This document shows positions 34,190 to 43,959 of a stretch of DNA of 64,000 nucleotides, one piece after another. This DNA is from Liriodendron chinense (Eukaryota > Streptophyta > Magnoliopsida > Magnoliales > Magnoliaceae). Position 1 is the stretch's first letter. Every line of letters begins with the position of its first letter. The notes beneath the pieces are model-generated. The model saw only the letters and a list, made by a program, of their open reading frames with translations, was not told the origin of the DNA and made no database searches. A program made the position numbers and the translations under genes. Location of the stretch: contig ML058587.1 in NCBI GenBank assembly GCA_003013855.2, forward strand, positions 434,001 to 498,000. Reading direction: 5' to 3'.

Positions 34190-36762
34190 GTGTGGGCCAC
34201 AGATTCCTTCATGTATTTCTTCATGATCTTTGCAGCTTCTGTTTCATCGACGCATCGGAGGAGGATGTGATTATAGGATCGCTTGTAAAGAACTTCGCCA
34301 CTGATGGTGAATTGGCCGGCCAAACGCTGAATGGTTCGGCGATCTGTTGCTGTTGCTGACTCTGGATACTCCTGGGTTTCGAGATATTGCTTGATGTCGG
34401 CATACCAGGGTTTGTCAGGGACAGCTTCGGCTTCTTCTATTTGCAGGCAAAAAGCAGGTTCTTCTTGAATTTCGACTGTGAGCTCCCATTCTGAAGCTCC
34501 TTTTGGGATCTCAAGCATTGATGCGAGTGTGGCGAGAGCATCTGCAAACTGGTTCTTGGCTCTGGGCATGTATGAGAAGGTGATTTCCTTGAATTCTTCG
34601 ATCAGATTGTCAAGATACACATGATATGGTATCAACTTCTCGTCTTTGGTCTTCCATTCGCCATTGGTCTGATTGATGATAAGCTGTGAGTCTCCAAATA
34701 CTCGTAGCTTCTTGACGCCCAAGATTATGGCTTCCCTTAAGCCAGCGATGCATGCTTCATACTCTGCCATGTTGTTGGTGCACTCGAATGCGATGCGCCT
34801 CGAGATAGGAATAGGGACATCATCTGGAGAGTAGAGGATTGCTCCAATACCACTCCCTTTAGAATTTGCTGCGCCGTCGAAGAATAATGTCCATTCATCT
34901 TTCTTCTTCTTTTCATCCTCTTCAATGAGCAAGAGATCTTCATCAGGAAAGAACGTCTTGAGCGGTTGATAATCTAGGAGAGAGTGAGCCGCAAAATGAT
35001 CGGCGAGGGCCTGTCCCTTGATTGCCTTTTGAGTGACATAGGTGATGTCGAACTCAGACAGGAGTAGCTGCCATTTAGCTATCCTTCCAGTGAGTGCCGG
35101 TTTCTCGAACAGGTACTTGAGCGGATCCATGTGAGCGAGAAGGAGAATAGGGAATGCAATCATGTATTGACGGAGTCGCTGAGTTGCCCAGACTAGGGCG
35201 AGGCAAGTCTTCTCGATCTGGGAATACCTGGTCTCGTAGTCGGTGAACTTTCGACTCAAATAGTATATTGCTTGTTCCTTCTTCCCGGTCTCGTCGTGTT
35301 GGCCGAGGACACAGCCGATGGCTTCTGCTGCTACCGAGATATATAACAATAGTGGTCGTCCGGGAGCGGGCGGCACTAGGACTGGAGGATTCATGAGATA
35401 TCTCTTGATGCGATCGAAGGCGACTTGGCAATCGTCATTCCATTCTTTTGGGACGTTCTTCCGAAGGAGCTTGAATATGGGCTCACAGATGGGTGTGAGC
35501 TGTGCGATGAAGCGATTGATGTATTGAATGCTGCCGAGGAAGCCACGAATTTCTTTCTCTGTTCTAGGAGGGGGCATCTCGATGATTGCTCTGGTTTTGG
35601 TCTCGTCGACCTTGATGCCATCTTCGCTCACCATAAAGCCGAGGAGCTTACCTCCCATTGCACCGAAGACACATTTCTGAGGGTTGAGGCGAAGCTTGTA
35701 CTTTTCTAATCTGTTGAATAACTTCTTCAGATCTTCAAAGTGTCCTTCAATTGTGCGAGATTTGACGATCATGTCATCCACATATACTTCGAGCTCTTTG
35801 TTCATCATGTCGTGGAATAGTGCTGTCATTGCTCGCTGATATGTTGCTCCTGCGTTCTTCAGACCGAACGGCATTACCCTGTAACAGAAGGTTCCCCAGG
35901 GAGTGATGAACGATGTCTTCTCGCGATCTTCGACGGCCATCTTGATCTGATTGTAACCTGAGAACCCGTCCATGAATGAGAAGATCTTGTATCCTGCAGT
36001 GTTGTCGACTAGAGTGCCGATATGTGGCAACGGGAAGTCATCTTTTGGACTGGCCTTGTTGAGATCTCGGAAGTTGATGCACATTCGAACCTTGCCGTCC
36101 TTCTTCGGTACTGGTACGATGTTAGCGAGCCATTCAGGGTAGTTGGAGACTACCAAGAATCCCGCGTTGTATTGCTTGATGACTTCATCTCGGACTTTCA
36201 GAGCCCATTCTGGCTTCATTCTTCGGAGTTTTTGCTTCACGGGCTTCATATCTGCCTTGGTTGGCAGATGGTGTACAACGAGCTCTTCATCGAGCCCCGG
36301 CATGTCTTCATATGAGAACGCGAAGTTGGACAATCTTGGAGCTAGGAACTCTATCATTTTCTGTTTCATCTCAGGTGGCAACGATTTTCCAATGCGTACT
36401 TCCCTAGGGATCTCAGGCGTCCCCAAGTTTACTATCTCGAAATCATCGGCTACAACATTGGCTTTAGATTCGAACTTTTTGAGGAGATCCTCTAGTTCGG
36501 GAGCAAGATCATCATCTTCCTCGTCCCGAGCTTCGTCCAGACCCATGAGCTCGAAGTCTAATTCGATGTCGAAATCATATGATTCGACTTCAAACTCATG
36601 CGACTCTTTAGACGAACTTGGCACACTATTGAATGCAGGAAAAGAAATATTTTTTGGTTTTTGAGATTTTTCTGAAATTGAAATGATAGATGTTTTTGGT
36701 TTTTGAAAGTTTTTGATTTTTTTGGATTTTCGAAATTCATGGGACTTTGAACAAGCGGGCAT
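34186..36762 (-). CDS. Retrotransposon pol: reverse transcriptase and two RNase H domains
   Basis: 858 codons. Reverse transcriptase spans roughly residues 190-430, with KVRMCINFRDLNKASPKD, PLPHIGTLVDN and the catalytic YVDD near residue 327. A gypsy-type RNase H follows (IYYLSRKFTDYETRYSQIEK region). A second RNase H begins near residue 622 (WTLFFDGAANSKGSGIGAIL; later NMAEYEACIAGL and FGDSQLIINQ), the extra domain typical of the Tat branch. The first about 110 residues are an acidic linker after a Lys-rich start. The frame stays open upstream of this ATG to an A9 run, where it meets the gag frame. It ends at 34186 by a frame change. Confidence 0.9.
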   Translation of the reverse strand: MPACSKSHEFRKSKKIKNFQKPKTSIISISEKSQKPKNISFPAFNSVPSSSKESHEFEVESYDFDIELDFELMGLDEARDEEDDDLAPELEDLLKKFESKANVVADDFEIVNLGTPEIPREVRIGKSLPPEMKQKMIEFLAPRLSNFAFSYEDMPGLDEELVVHHLPTKADMKPVKQKLRRMKPEWALKVRDEVIKQYNAGFLVVSNYPEWLANIVPVPKKDGKVRMCINFRDLNKASPKDDFPLPHIGTLVDNTAGYKIFSFMDGFSGYNQIKMAVEDREKTSFITPWGTFCYRVMPFGLKNAGATYQRAMTALFHDMMNKELEVYVDDMIVKSRTIEGHFEDLKKLFNRLEKYKLRLNPQKCVFGAMGGKLLGFMVSEDGIKVDETKTRAIIEMPPPRTEKEIRGFLGSIQYINRFIAQLTPICEPIFKLLRKNVPKEWNDDCQVAFDRIKRYLMNPPVLVPPAPGRPLLLYISVAAEAIGCVLGQHDETGKKEQAIYYLSRKFTDYETRYSQIEKTCLALVWATQRLRQYMIAFPILLLAHMDPLKYLFEKPALTGRIAKWQLLLSEFDITYVTQKAIKGQALADHFAAHSLLDYQPLKTFFPDEDLLLIEEDEKKKKDEWTLFFDGAANSKGSGIGAILYSPDDVPIPISRRIAFECTNNMAEYEACIAGLREAIILGVKKLRVFGDSQLIINQTNGEWKTKDEKLIPYHVYLDNLIEEFKEITFSYMPRAKNQFADALATLASMLEIPKGASEWELTVEIQEEPAFCLQIEEAEAVPDKPWYADIKQYLETQEYPESATATDRRTIQRLAGQFTISGEVLYKRSYNHILLRCVDETEAAKIMKKYMKESVAHT

Positions 36763-36809
36763 TGCAGACCATGATTGATCCCAACTTGTTCCAAAGTTTC
36801 GGTCGCTGC

Positions 36810-39800
36810 TTAAACAGGCGTTTTTTTTTGGAAGCCAGAGCCCTCAGATGGCTCTTTGGCTGATTCAAAAGTTAGGGGAATAGATGACCATTCAGGACCC
36901 CACACTTCCTCCCCTGAAGAGGTGGGGGTTGATGATTTGGGCGAAGAATCATGGTCTGGCCCAATGACCATGATTTCTTGCTGGTCGGGTTCGGGATCTG
37001 AGTCGTACTCAGTCCCTCCCGGATCACTTACCTCGCATTGCAGTTCGTCTGGTTCCACAGCTAGACACAAGTTTGGAACCTGGACATCAGACCAATCTAG
37101 GGCTGGCCACTTCCCTTTCTTGGTCCAATGGATGGGCTGCTTCTGCCCCTGGCTGATGATTGATGATGTTGACTTTGCAGAGATGGGCAAGTCGTGCCCC
37201 TTGCTAATTGGTGATGAGATGGGCGAGTCGTGCCCCTTGCTGATTGAAGTGGGCAGGTTGTGCCCCTGGTTGAGAGAAGTGGGCAAGTTGTGCCCCTGGT
37301 TGGGAGCGGGTGTCAGAGTAACCTGGTCCTGAAGCTGCTGTATTTGACTTCCTTTTTCGTCTTCATCCTTTTCTTCTTCTTCTGGAGGCTTAGATGGTTC
37401 GAGAATCTGATCCCATCGAATGGGAGGCCATGTGGCCCAAGCTAGGCTCATCGGGCGGCCTTTGTGTAGTGCAGTCGGTTGATTCTCTCCTGGATCTTTG
37501 CAAGGTTCTCCTGGCTTGACGAATTGGATGGGTGAGCACCGAAATTTCTTCCTTCTCTTGTCCATGAAGGTTGACCTGTATCCGAGTCCCCACTTGCGTT
37601 GGTTATATACTAGCGATACCTTTCTGGACTTGAAGTGATTCTTCATTCGGTATTTGAGGCTCAGACGCTCTGCCGGTGAAAAGACACGGTCCACCCTTAT
37701 CGGTTCTGGATTGGCGATAGAGTTCACAGTCTCGAATTCGAAACTGTGAAACGGGATGTCTTCTTCAGAGTGCTGGATATCGATGACCGGGATGTCTGGT
37801 TCGGTGGCAGTAGCATTGGAAGGAATGATGAGCTCCTTCTCTGCATGGATAGAGATCACTTGATTTCCACAGATGTACTTCACCCGTTGATGTAAGGTTG
37901 ATGGCACAGCTCCAACCTTGTGCAGCCATGGCCGTCCGAGCAGCATGTTGAAAGAGGCTGATATATCCAGGATTTGGAATGTGATGGTGGAGACTTCCGG
38001 GCCTATCTGTACCTCTATGTCGACTTCCCCTTCCACTGATCGGCGGGTGTTGTCGAATGCTCTGACACATATGGTGCTGGGTCGGAATGAAGAAGGACTG
38101 ATTCCCAGACGTTCTGCAGTCTTGAGTGGGCAGACATTTAAGCTTGAGCCATTATCGATAAGGACCAGCGGAACACAGAGGTCTTTGTATCGTAAGGCTA
38201 TGTTGAGGGATCGCCCATGATCTCGTCCCTCTGGTGGCAACTCATTATCGGTGAAGGTGATGGCGCGCGGAGCCAGTAGCTGTCCAATCATCAATGCAAT
38301 CATCTCTGGTGCCGTATCGGAGGAGACATGAGCATCATTCAAGGTCTTGGCAAACATTTCTCGGTGTATGCGAGATGTGCAGAGTAGCTCCCATACTGAG
38401 ATTTGTGCAGGGATTGACTTGAGCTGAGTTGCTACATCGTATGCGGCTTCATTTTTGTTGCCGAGGCCTGAGAGGACGCCTTTGGGATCTCCTCTGTTTT
38501 GATTATCTCTTCGGATGCAACGCCCGTTGGGATTCATGTTTCCCACTTCCGCACATTCTGGATAGTGCCATGGAACCTCTTTGTAGTTTTCCTCCCTTTT
38601 GCCTTCTAGGACCAACGTTTCTTGCAACGGTGCTGGTGTAGGTACCAGATCTTCCTCGTATAGAGCTTTTGCCTTAAGAACTACATTGTTGCCTGTGCTG
38701 AAGGGGTAGTATCGAGGCTTGTCTTCATAGACCACATAAGGTCGTGGTCCTGGCTTGACTGTTCCTGGGGCAGGAGGCTCCCATGGAATGAATACTGGTC
38801 CTCTTGATATGGCAGGAGGTTTCTCTGTTCGTCCGAGCTGCCGTAGCGTGATTGATATGCCTCCGGGACTTGCCCCTTGCAATATGACAGGCTTGACTGG
38901 AAGAGATCCTTCCAAGACAACGGGCTCTTGCTGCTGATGAGTGTAATCCTTCCATTGCGGATTGGATTGTTCTGGAGTTGCCCCTTGCAAGATGACAGGT
39001 TCGTATGTGGGCTCAATGTATGATTGTGCTCCTTCCAGGACGACTGGTTCCCAGCTTGAATGGTTGTAAGGTGCCCCTTGAACAACTGGTATATCATATG
39101 GAGGTGCTCCTTCAAGCACTACTGGCTCGGAGATTGAAGGAAGAAAGGGACTTGCCCCTTGCAAGATTGGAGGAGGATTTGTTGGCTCATAGGTGTAGGC
39201 ATGAATGGACTGAATAGGGGAGAAGAAACGATCGATATGGTCCCCTTCTTCTATACTGTTGACAGCAGGGCCACGAGACGAACTGGGGTCCGTTGGATGC
39301 TGAGGCAGAGGATTCTGAAGGATGTTGGTGGAAGCTGCTGGAGAAGTTCCAGGGACCGAGATGACGATCTTGCGGTCATCAATCAGGTCTTGTATGGCAT
39401 TTTTCAAAGTATAGCATCGATCAGTGGCGTGGCCACGTCCTTGATGGTAGGCACAGTACTCATTTTCTCGGTAATTTGGAGGCAGAGGATGAGGCGGAGG
39501 CCTAGGTGTCATCAGAGTGAGTAACTGCTTTTGTACCAGCGTAGTCATGATTTGACTAAGTGGTTGACTGAGTGGAGTGAACTTCCTGAACTCCCTGTAA
39601 TTCTGCCTGTTCTGGTATGAGTATTGGCCATTTCCCTTGAACTGCTGCTGTTGTCGAGGTGGTTGTGGCTGAGGATTCTGTTGTGGCTGATACCGCTGAG
39701 GCTGATGCTGAACTTGATTCTGCTGATACTGTTGACGTCCTTGTGGGGGAGCATGTTGATTTCCTTGAGCAGCGGTGTTGATGTTGTTTACCTCTGTTGG

Positions 39801-41444
39801 GCGGGGAGGAGAACCATTGCGGTTTCCATTCCCGTGCCCGATAGGTCTTCCTTCCACTCTGTTCCTCTTGACTGGAGTGGCTTGATGAGGCCATGGGGAG
39901 ATCGTCCCGGCCCGGATTCCTGCTTCAACTTGCTCTCCAGCACGGATCAATTGTGAGAAATTCGCATATGGATGCGAGATGAGATACCCGGATATGCCTG
40001 GGTATGTTGAATGAACAATCATGGAGATTTGTTCTTCATCGTCGATGGGTGTCCGCATTCTGGCTGCCATAGCTCGCCAACGTCCCACATAAGCTGATAG
40101 TGTTTCATCACTCCTTTGCCTGAGTGCTGCAAGGTCGGCTCTTCTGGGTGCCATGTTGAGATTATATGCGAATCTGTCGACGAAAGCCTGGGAGAGCTGT
40201 TCCCATGTTCTGATGCGGTGGCAGTCCAATGAAGTGTACCAATCTAGGGCATCGCCCTTCAGAGATTTTTGGAACAATCGAATGAGGGCCCCTTCGTTTC
40301 CTGAGATTGCACTCAGCTCTCCACAGAAGGCCTTGAGATGTGCTGTGGGACAACCGCTGCCGTCGTATCTTTTGAACTTTGGAACCTCAAAGTTTTGAGG
40401 TACCCGAGCATCTGGGAAAGGACACAAGTCTCTGAACTTGGTCGAAGGTAAGTCGATTCCTTGCAGTCGCTGAAGCTGATTTTGCAAGATCTGGAACTGC
40501 TCCCGCAACTCGTCCAGTCCTGAGTGATCTGTTCGAGCGACTGGTGCCTCCTGGAATAAGGCACGTTCTTCTTCGGCATAGTGGTCGATGTCTTCGACCC
40601 TATGGGCTTGCTGAAAAGCAACCGCGGGTTGCTGAAATTGATTTGATGACTGAACTGGATTCTGATGAACTTGTGCTTGAAATGATGGTAACTGAACTGG
40701 AGACTGTACTGAAGGTTGAACTGGAACTTGCTGGAAATTAACTGGATTTTGCTGAATTGAAGATTGCTGAAAATTAACTGGGATCCCATCGGCGGGGATG
40801 TGCTGGAATTGAAAAGTGCTCCTGTTTGCAGGAGGCTGAGATGCTGGGAAGTGACCCCCTTGTTGGGTATTCGCCACTGTCCGCTGATTGATGTGGGCTT
40901 GACACTGACCCCCATTGTGGGCATTCGCCAGTGCTGTCCCTGTTGCTGGAAATTGAATTGAAATCCCATCGGCGGGGATGTGCTGAAATTGAAAAGGTGT
41001 CCCATCGGCGGGGACGTGCTGAGATCTACTGAGATTGTTGTTTGCAAGATTGACTGGAAGCTGACTGGATGGTCCTGCAACGGAGGTGCTCTGAGATGGC
41101 CTTGTCGTTGCAGGAAGATATTGAGAAGGTTGCCCCACAGCGAAGGGCTGAGATGGCTGCTGTCGGTAGTCTTGGGCAGACTCCGATGGTTGTGCTTGAT
41201 TTGAACTGGAGGCCGGGAGGACCCGGCATGGCTGCTGAGCTTGCTGAACTGGGCCAACCTGATTGTTGGCTGCTGCGGTGGTTTGTGCTTGCATGAATTG
41301 CAAGAGCATTTCTTGCATTGCTCTCATTCCTTGTGCCAATTCTTGTATGATTGGCGTATTGTCAACGGGCTGTTGCGCTGGAGGTTGCGCTTCGGTCATT
41401 TCGAGAGCAGGGAAGTGATGAGTTTCTTCTTCGTGGTCGGACAT
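36810..41444 (-). CDS. Retrotransposon gag-protease
   Basis: 1544 codons. Residues about 1-330 are Gln/Pro-rich with repeats of FQHIPADGI. The gag domain is at about 365-520 (LKGDALDWYTSL, WEQLSQAFVDRF). A CCHC-like knuckle YCAYHQGRGHATDRC is near 675. Residues about 750-900 hold eight or so variants of PVVLEGA and PVILQGA. The aspartic protease region is near 1100 (VLIDNGSSLNVCP; note DNG where many elements have D-S/T-G) with LLGRPWLHKVGAVPS about 70 residues on. The tail has GHDLPIS-type repeats. Translation stops at 36810, just after an A9 run at 36821-36829 where the pol frame could be entered. Confidence 0.9.
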   Translation of the reverse strand: MSDHEEETHHFPALEMTEAQPPAQQPVDNTPIIQELAQGMRAMQEMLLQFMQAQTTAAANNQVGPVQQAQQPCRVLPASSSNQAQPSESAQDYRQQPSQPFAVGQPSQYLPATTRPSQSTSVAGPSSQLPVNLANNNLSRSQHVPADGTPFQFQHIPADGISIQFPATGTALANAHNGGQCQAHINQRTVANTQQGGHFPASQPPANRSTFQFQHIPADGIPVNFQQSSIQQNPVNFQQVPVQPSVQSPVQLPSFQAQVHQNPVQSSNQFQQPAVAFQQAHRVEDIDHYAEEERALFQEAPVARTDHSGLDELREQFQILQNQLQRLQGIDLPSTKFRDLCPFPDARVPQNFEVPKFKRYDGSGCPTAHLKAFCGELSAISGNEGALIRLFQKSLKGDALDWYTSLDCHRIRTWEQLSQAFVDRFAYNLNMAPRRADLAALRQRSDETLSAYVGRWRAMAARMRTPIDDEEQISMIVHSTYPGISGYLISHPYANFSQLIRAGEQVEAGIRAGTISPWPHQATPVKRNRVEGRPIGHGNGNRNGSPPRPTEVNNINTAAQGNQHAPPQGRQQYQQNQVQHQPQRYQPQQNPQPQPPRQQQQFKGNGQYSYQNRQNYREFRKFTPLSQPLSQIMTTLVQKQLLTLMTPRPPPHPLPPNYRENEYCAYHQGRGHATDRCYTLKNAIQDLIDDRKIVISVPGTSPAASTNILQNPLPQHPTDPSSSRGPAVNSIEEGDHIDRFFSPIQSIHAYTYEPTNPPPILQGASPFLPSISEPVVLEGAPPYDIPVVQGAPYNHSSWEPVVLEGAQSYIEPTYEPVILQGATPEQSNPQWKDYTHQQQEPVVLEGSLPVKPVILQGASPGGISITLRQLGRTEKPPAISRGPVFIPWEPPAPGTVKPGPRPYVVYEDKPRYYPFSTGNNVVLKAKALYEEDLVPTPAPLQETLVLEGKREENYKEVPWHYPECAEVGNMNPNGRCIRRDNQNRGDPKGVLSGLGNKNEAAYDVATQLKSIPAQISVWELLCTSRIHREMFAKTLNDAHVSSDTAPEMIALMIGQLLAPRAITFTDNELPPEGRDHGRSLNIALRYKDLCVPLVLIDNGSSLNVCPLKTAERLGISPSSFRPSTICVRAFDNTRRSVEGEVDIEVQIGPEVSTITFQILDISASFNMLLGRPWLHKVGAVPSTLHQRVKYICGNQVISIHAEKELIIPSNATATEPDIPVIDIQHSEEDIPFHSFEFETVNSIANPEPIRVDRVFSPAERLSLKYRMKNHFKSRKVSLVYNQRKWGLGYRSTFMDKRRKKFRCSPIQFVKPGEPCKDPGENQPTALHKGRPMSLAWATWPPIRWDQILEPSKPPEEEEKDEDEKGSQIQQLQDQVTLTPAPNQGHNLPTSLNQGHNLPTSISKGHDSPISSPISKGHDLPISAKSTSSIISQGQKQPIHWTKKGKWPALDWSDVQVPNLCLAVEPDELQCEVSDPGGTEYDSDPEPDQQEIMVIGPDHDSSPKSSTPTSSGEEVWGPEWSSIPLTFESAKEPSEGSGFQKKTPV

Positions 41445-41720
41445 GGCTTGCTGAGCCCGAGTGCGGATTATGCTGCGGAAGGGAAGCTGTCTCCGAACAC
41501 GTTGAGCCCGAGGTGGCGCAATGGTGAGGACTATACTCTTTTTGGGTTTTGGGATTTTCTATTTTTTTTTTGTTTTGGGGTTTTCTATTTTTTTTTTTTT
41601 TTTTTGTGTTGGGTTTTGGGTAGAATGCTATGCAGATGAGATTGTATGAGGATTAGTGACTTTCAAGTACGGGAAGGATTCTGTTTTTCAAGTCGGATCA
41701 CGACTAGTGGGACTAGCTTA

Positions 41721-41738
41721 TCCCCAGCAGAGTCGCCA
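41721..41738 (-). promoter_or_regulatory. Primer-binding site
   Basis: Minus strand TGGCGACTCTGCTGGGGA, three bases inside the LTR end. It resembles the TGGCGACTC-type site, attributed to an arginine tRNA, used by Ogre/Tat elements; the tRNA assignment is from memory. Confidence 0.75.
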
Positions 41739-42196
41739 TTCTGTGGACCCTCGCCGATTTTCCCCGCGCTCCCACACGACGTCGCTCTCCCTTTCCTTTC
41801 GGAAGAAGAAGAAGAAGAGGTGCGTGAGTGCGAAATCGCCGTTTGTGCCACTGGCTTGCCTCGTTCTCGAGGGCTTCGTTTGGTTGTCGTATTGAGCTGG
41901 ATGTGTTTAAATGAGTTTATATAAGACCAGAGTCGCCACTAGCCAGTTACTTCGAATCTACAGTCGGCTAGACCCCGTAGAAACGTTAGAGAAGGGAATC
42001 CGAAGATTCCTTCCTCTAAAATGACTCCTGTTGATCTGCGATCAGAGATTCAAGGTAAGGGATCACGGTTACAGGGTGGGAAGAGGTTAAGCACCCCACA
42101 CACTGCCCGTACCGAAGTACGGTCTCTACTTCACAGAATCGATCGAATACTTGAAAGTCTAGTTTAATCCTCGTATATTCTCACGGATGATATGAT

Positions 42197-42630
42197 GCAT
42201 GAATGCGGGTCTGAACAGTAAGAGTTTCTGATGGGCAGGTTCCAACAACGGGCAAGCCCAGAGCATACGCTCGAACTGACAGGTGCTTAATATAAAGACA
42301 TATGCAGTGTGCTTGAATGATCAAGGTGTTTTATGGTGAAGCATGAATGCAGGTCTGAACAGTAAGAGTTTCTGATGGGCAGGTTCCAACAACGGGCAAG
42401 CCCAGAGCATACGCTCGAACTGACAGGTGCTTAATATAAAGACATATGCAGTGTGCTTGAATGATCAAGGTGTTTTATGGTGAAGCATGAATGCAGGTCT
42501 GAACAGTAAGAGTTTCTGATGGGCAGGTTCCAACAACGGGCAAGCCCAGAGCATACGCTCGAACTGACAGGTGCTTAATATAAAGACATATGCATATGTG
42601 TTTGAGTAATCAAGGTGCTTGTAGTGAAGC
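42197..42630. repeat. Three 144-bp tandem repeats inside the LTR
   Basis: Units start at GCATGAATGC (42197, 42341, 42485). Each includes GTCTGAACAGTAAGAGTTTC and GCATACGCTCGAACTGACAG. Near-identical by eye; the third diverges after CATATGCA. They lie downstream of the likely transcription start, in the R/U5 leader. Confidence 0.95.
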
Positions 42631-42937
42631 AGGGGGGTTGGAAGAAAAGTAAATGTTGCACTTATGCTAGATGCGAATGAGATGATGCTGGAAAAAGAGT
42701 AGCTGGGTGGACGGAGGTGTCGCAAGGGTTGGCTTCGAGTGGCTGGATTAGGACTTAGATGGCTTGAGAGGCTTGGACCAGTGGTCAGGCTGGGCTGGAC
42801 CAGGGTTAGACTCTCCTCACTCGGGCTCTCCTTGGTGGGAAAATGGGCTAAGGGCACTCGAAAGGATGGACTCTCTCTGGACTCGAAGAGCTTCGAATGG
42901 ATTCGAATTGATTGATGAAATGAGAAGGGGAGGGGGG

Positions 42938-42945
42938 TATTTATA
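42938..42945 (-). promoter_or_regulatory. TATA box of the LTR promoter
   Basis: TATAAATA on the element strand, about 485 bp from the LTR's 5' end, the right place for a U3 promoter. Transcription would start near 42910. Confidence 0.7.
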
Positions 42946-43081
42946 GCAGCAGAGAGTGGCAGCTCTCGTAATTTTGTCCGGGCGGCCTGCCATGGGCCGC
43001 CCGTACGGCCGCTCCTCGGTTTCCAGCGAGTACGGCCGTTCCCTCGGGGCTGCTGTTGGACTCGCTGGTCGACTCAGTGAG

Positions 43082-43289
43082 TTGACTCAGCGGGTCGACT
43101 CGGTGGTTTGACTCGACGGGTTGACTCGACGGGTTGAATCGGTGTTTTGACTCGACGGGTTGACTCGACGGGTTGACTCAGCGGGTTAACTCAGCGAGTT
43201 GACTCAGTGAGTTTGATTTTTTTTTTTATTTTTTGACTGGACTTTTTTATGGGGGGGTTTTCTGGGTGGTGTTTAGGACTGGGTTGACT
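43082..43289. promoter_or_regulatory. Cluster of nine TTGACT (W-box type) motifs in the LTR
   Basis: TTGACT occurs nine times in about 210 bp, mostly in a degenerate TTGACTCGACGGG repeat, 140-345 bp upstream of the TATA box. TTGAC(C/T) is the core bound by WRKY factors; some copies also form TGACTCA. Function is inferred only. Confidence 0.6.
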
Positions 43290-43473
43290 GAGTTCAGGCT
43301 TGAACTGGGCTATGGAATGGGGCTTACAAGGGTGAGTTTGGCTGAGTTTGGACTTGGGATTTGGGGGTATGGTCCTCCGTTCAACCAGCTATCTCTACCA
43401 ACAGTGTAGCCGAAGGTGGGGTGTCTACATATGGCCATAAGGGAATGTGGGCATAAAGATGGAAAAAACTCTC

Positions 43474-43493
43474 GAGTGAGTGAGTGAGTGAGT

Positions 43494-43528
<35 letters not shown>
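43474..43528. repeat. (GAGT)n(GA)n microsatellite
   Basis: GAGTGAGTGAGT followed by an uninterrupted GA run, 45 bp outside the LTR. Confidence 0.95.
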
Positions 43529-43530
<2 letters not shown>

Positions 43531-43959
43531 TTATTGGCTATCTTAGTTTCTTAGGGATTTCTCACCACACTAAGAATAATTACCAAAATGTTCTCACTAA
43601 TGGGTTAGACGAGTTTCGCCGGGTGAAACATTGATACGACTTATTATGTTAATAGGTCTTAACGGGTCAACCTATTAGTGACCCAACATGATAAGGCTGG
43701 ACCCGAATACTGATTTTTTCGTGCAGATTTCATGCAAGTTGGCGGGTCGTGCAGAATTTTGCTAGGCCTAGATATTATTTAGAAATTACACATTGGCACA
43801 TAACTAAATTAAAATAAATTGCTTAATTCAAGCTAATAGTTTCCTACAATAGGTAAGTACCTGTGTATCAAGCTACATGTGCTGACAGAGTATCAAATAA
43901 CTCTCCATCCTGGGAAGAGGATTGTCAGTAGCACCTGCCAGCGTTATCCATGTGGAGCG

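Larger units (their letters stand above)
32192..43429 (-). mobile_element. Tat/Ogre-lineage Ty3/gypsy LTR retrotransposon, 3' LTR missing
   Basis: Order on the minus strand: 5' LTR (43429-41742), primer-binding site, gag-protease, RT with RNase H, second RNase H, integrase, 3' untranslated region with tandem repeats, then the assembly gap. The order RT-RNase H-integrase marks Ty3/gypsy. The second RNase H and the PBS type mark the Tat/Ogre branch. The right flank TATGG (43430-43434) equals the five bases before the gap (32162-32166), a possible target duplication. Three frame breaks in pol make this copy defective as assembled. Confidence 0.88.
41742..43429 (-). mobile_element. 5' LTR of the retrotransposon
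   Basis: 1688 bp, TG...CA ends (element strand starts TGTAGACACCCC and ends GGGTCCACA). It contains an upstream TTGACT cluster, a TATA box (42938-42945) and three 144-bp repeats downstream of it. The second LTR is not in the window. Confidence 0.85.

Noticed and set aside
34168..34359. Plus-strand frames through the pol region
   Set aside because: All are antisense shadows of the retrotransposon pol genes.
36143..36664. 173-codon plus-strand Ser-rich frame
   Set aside because: Antisense shadow of the acidic N-terminal linker of pol.
40313..41257. 314-codon frame on the minus strand
   Set aside because: It is a shadow of the gag frame in the same Gln/Pro-rich region and lacks any gag motif.
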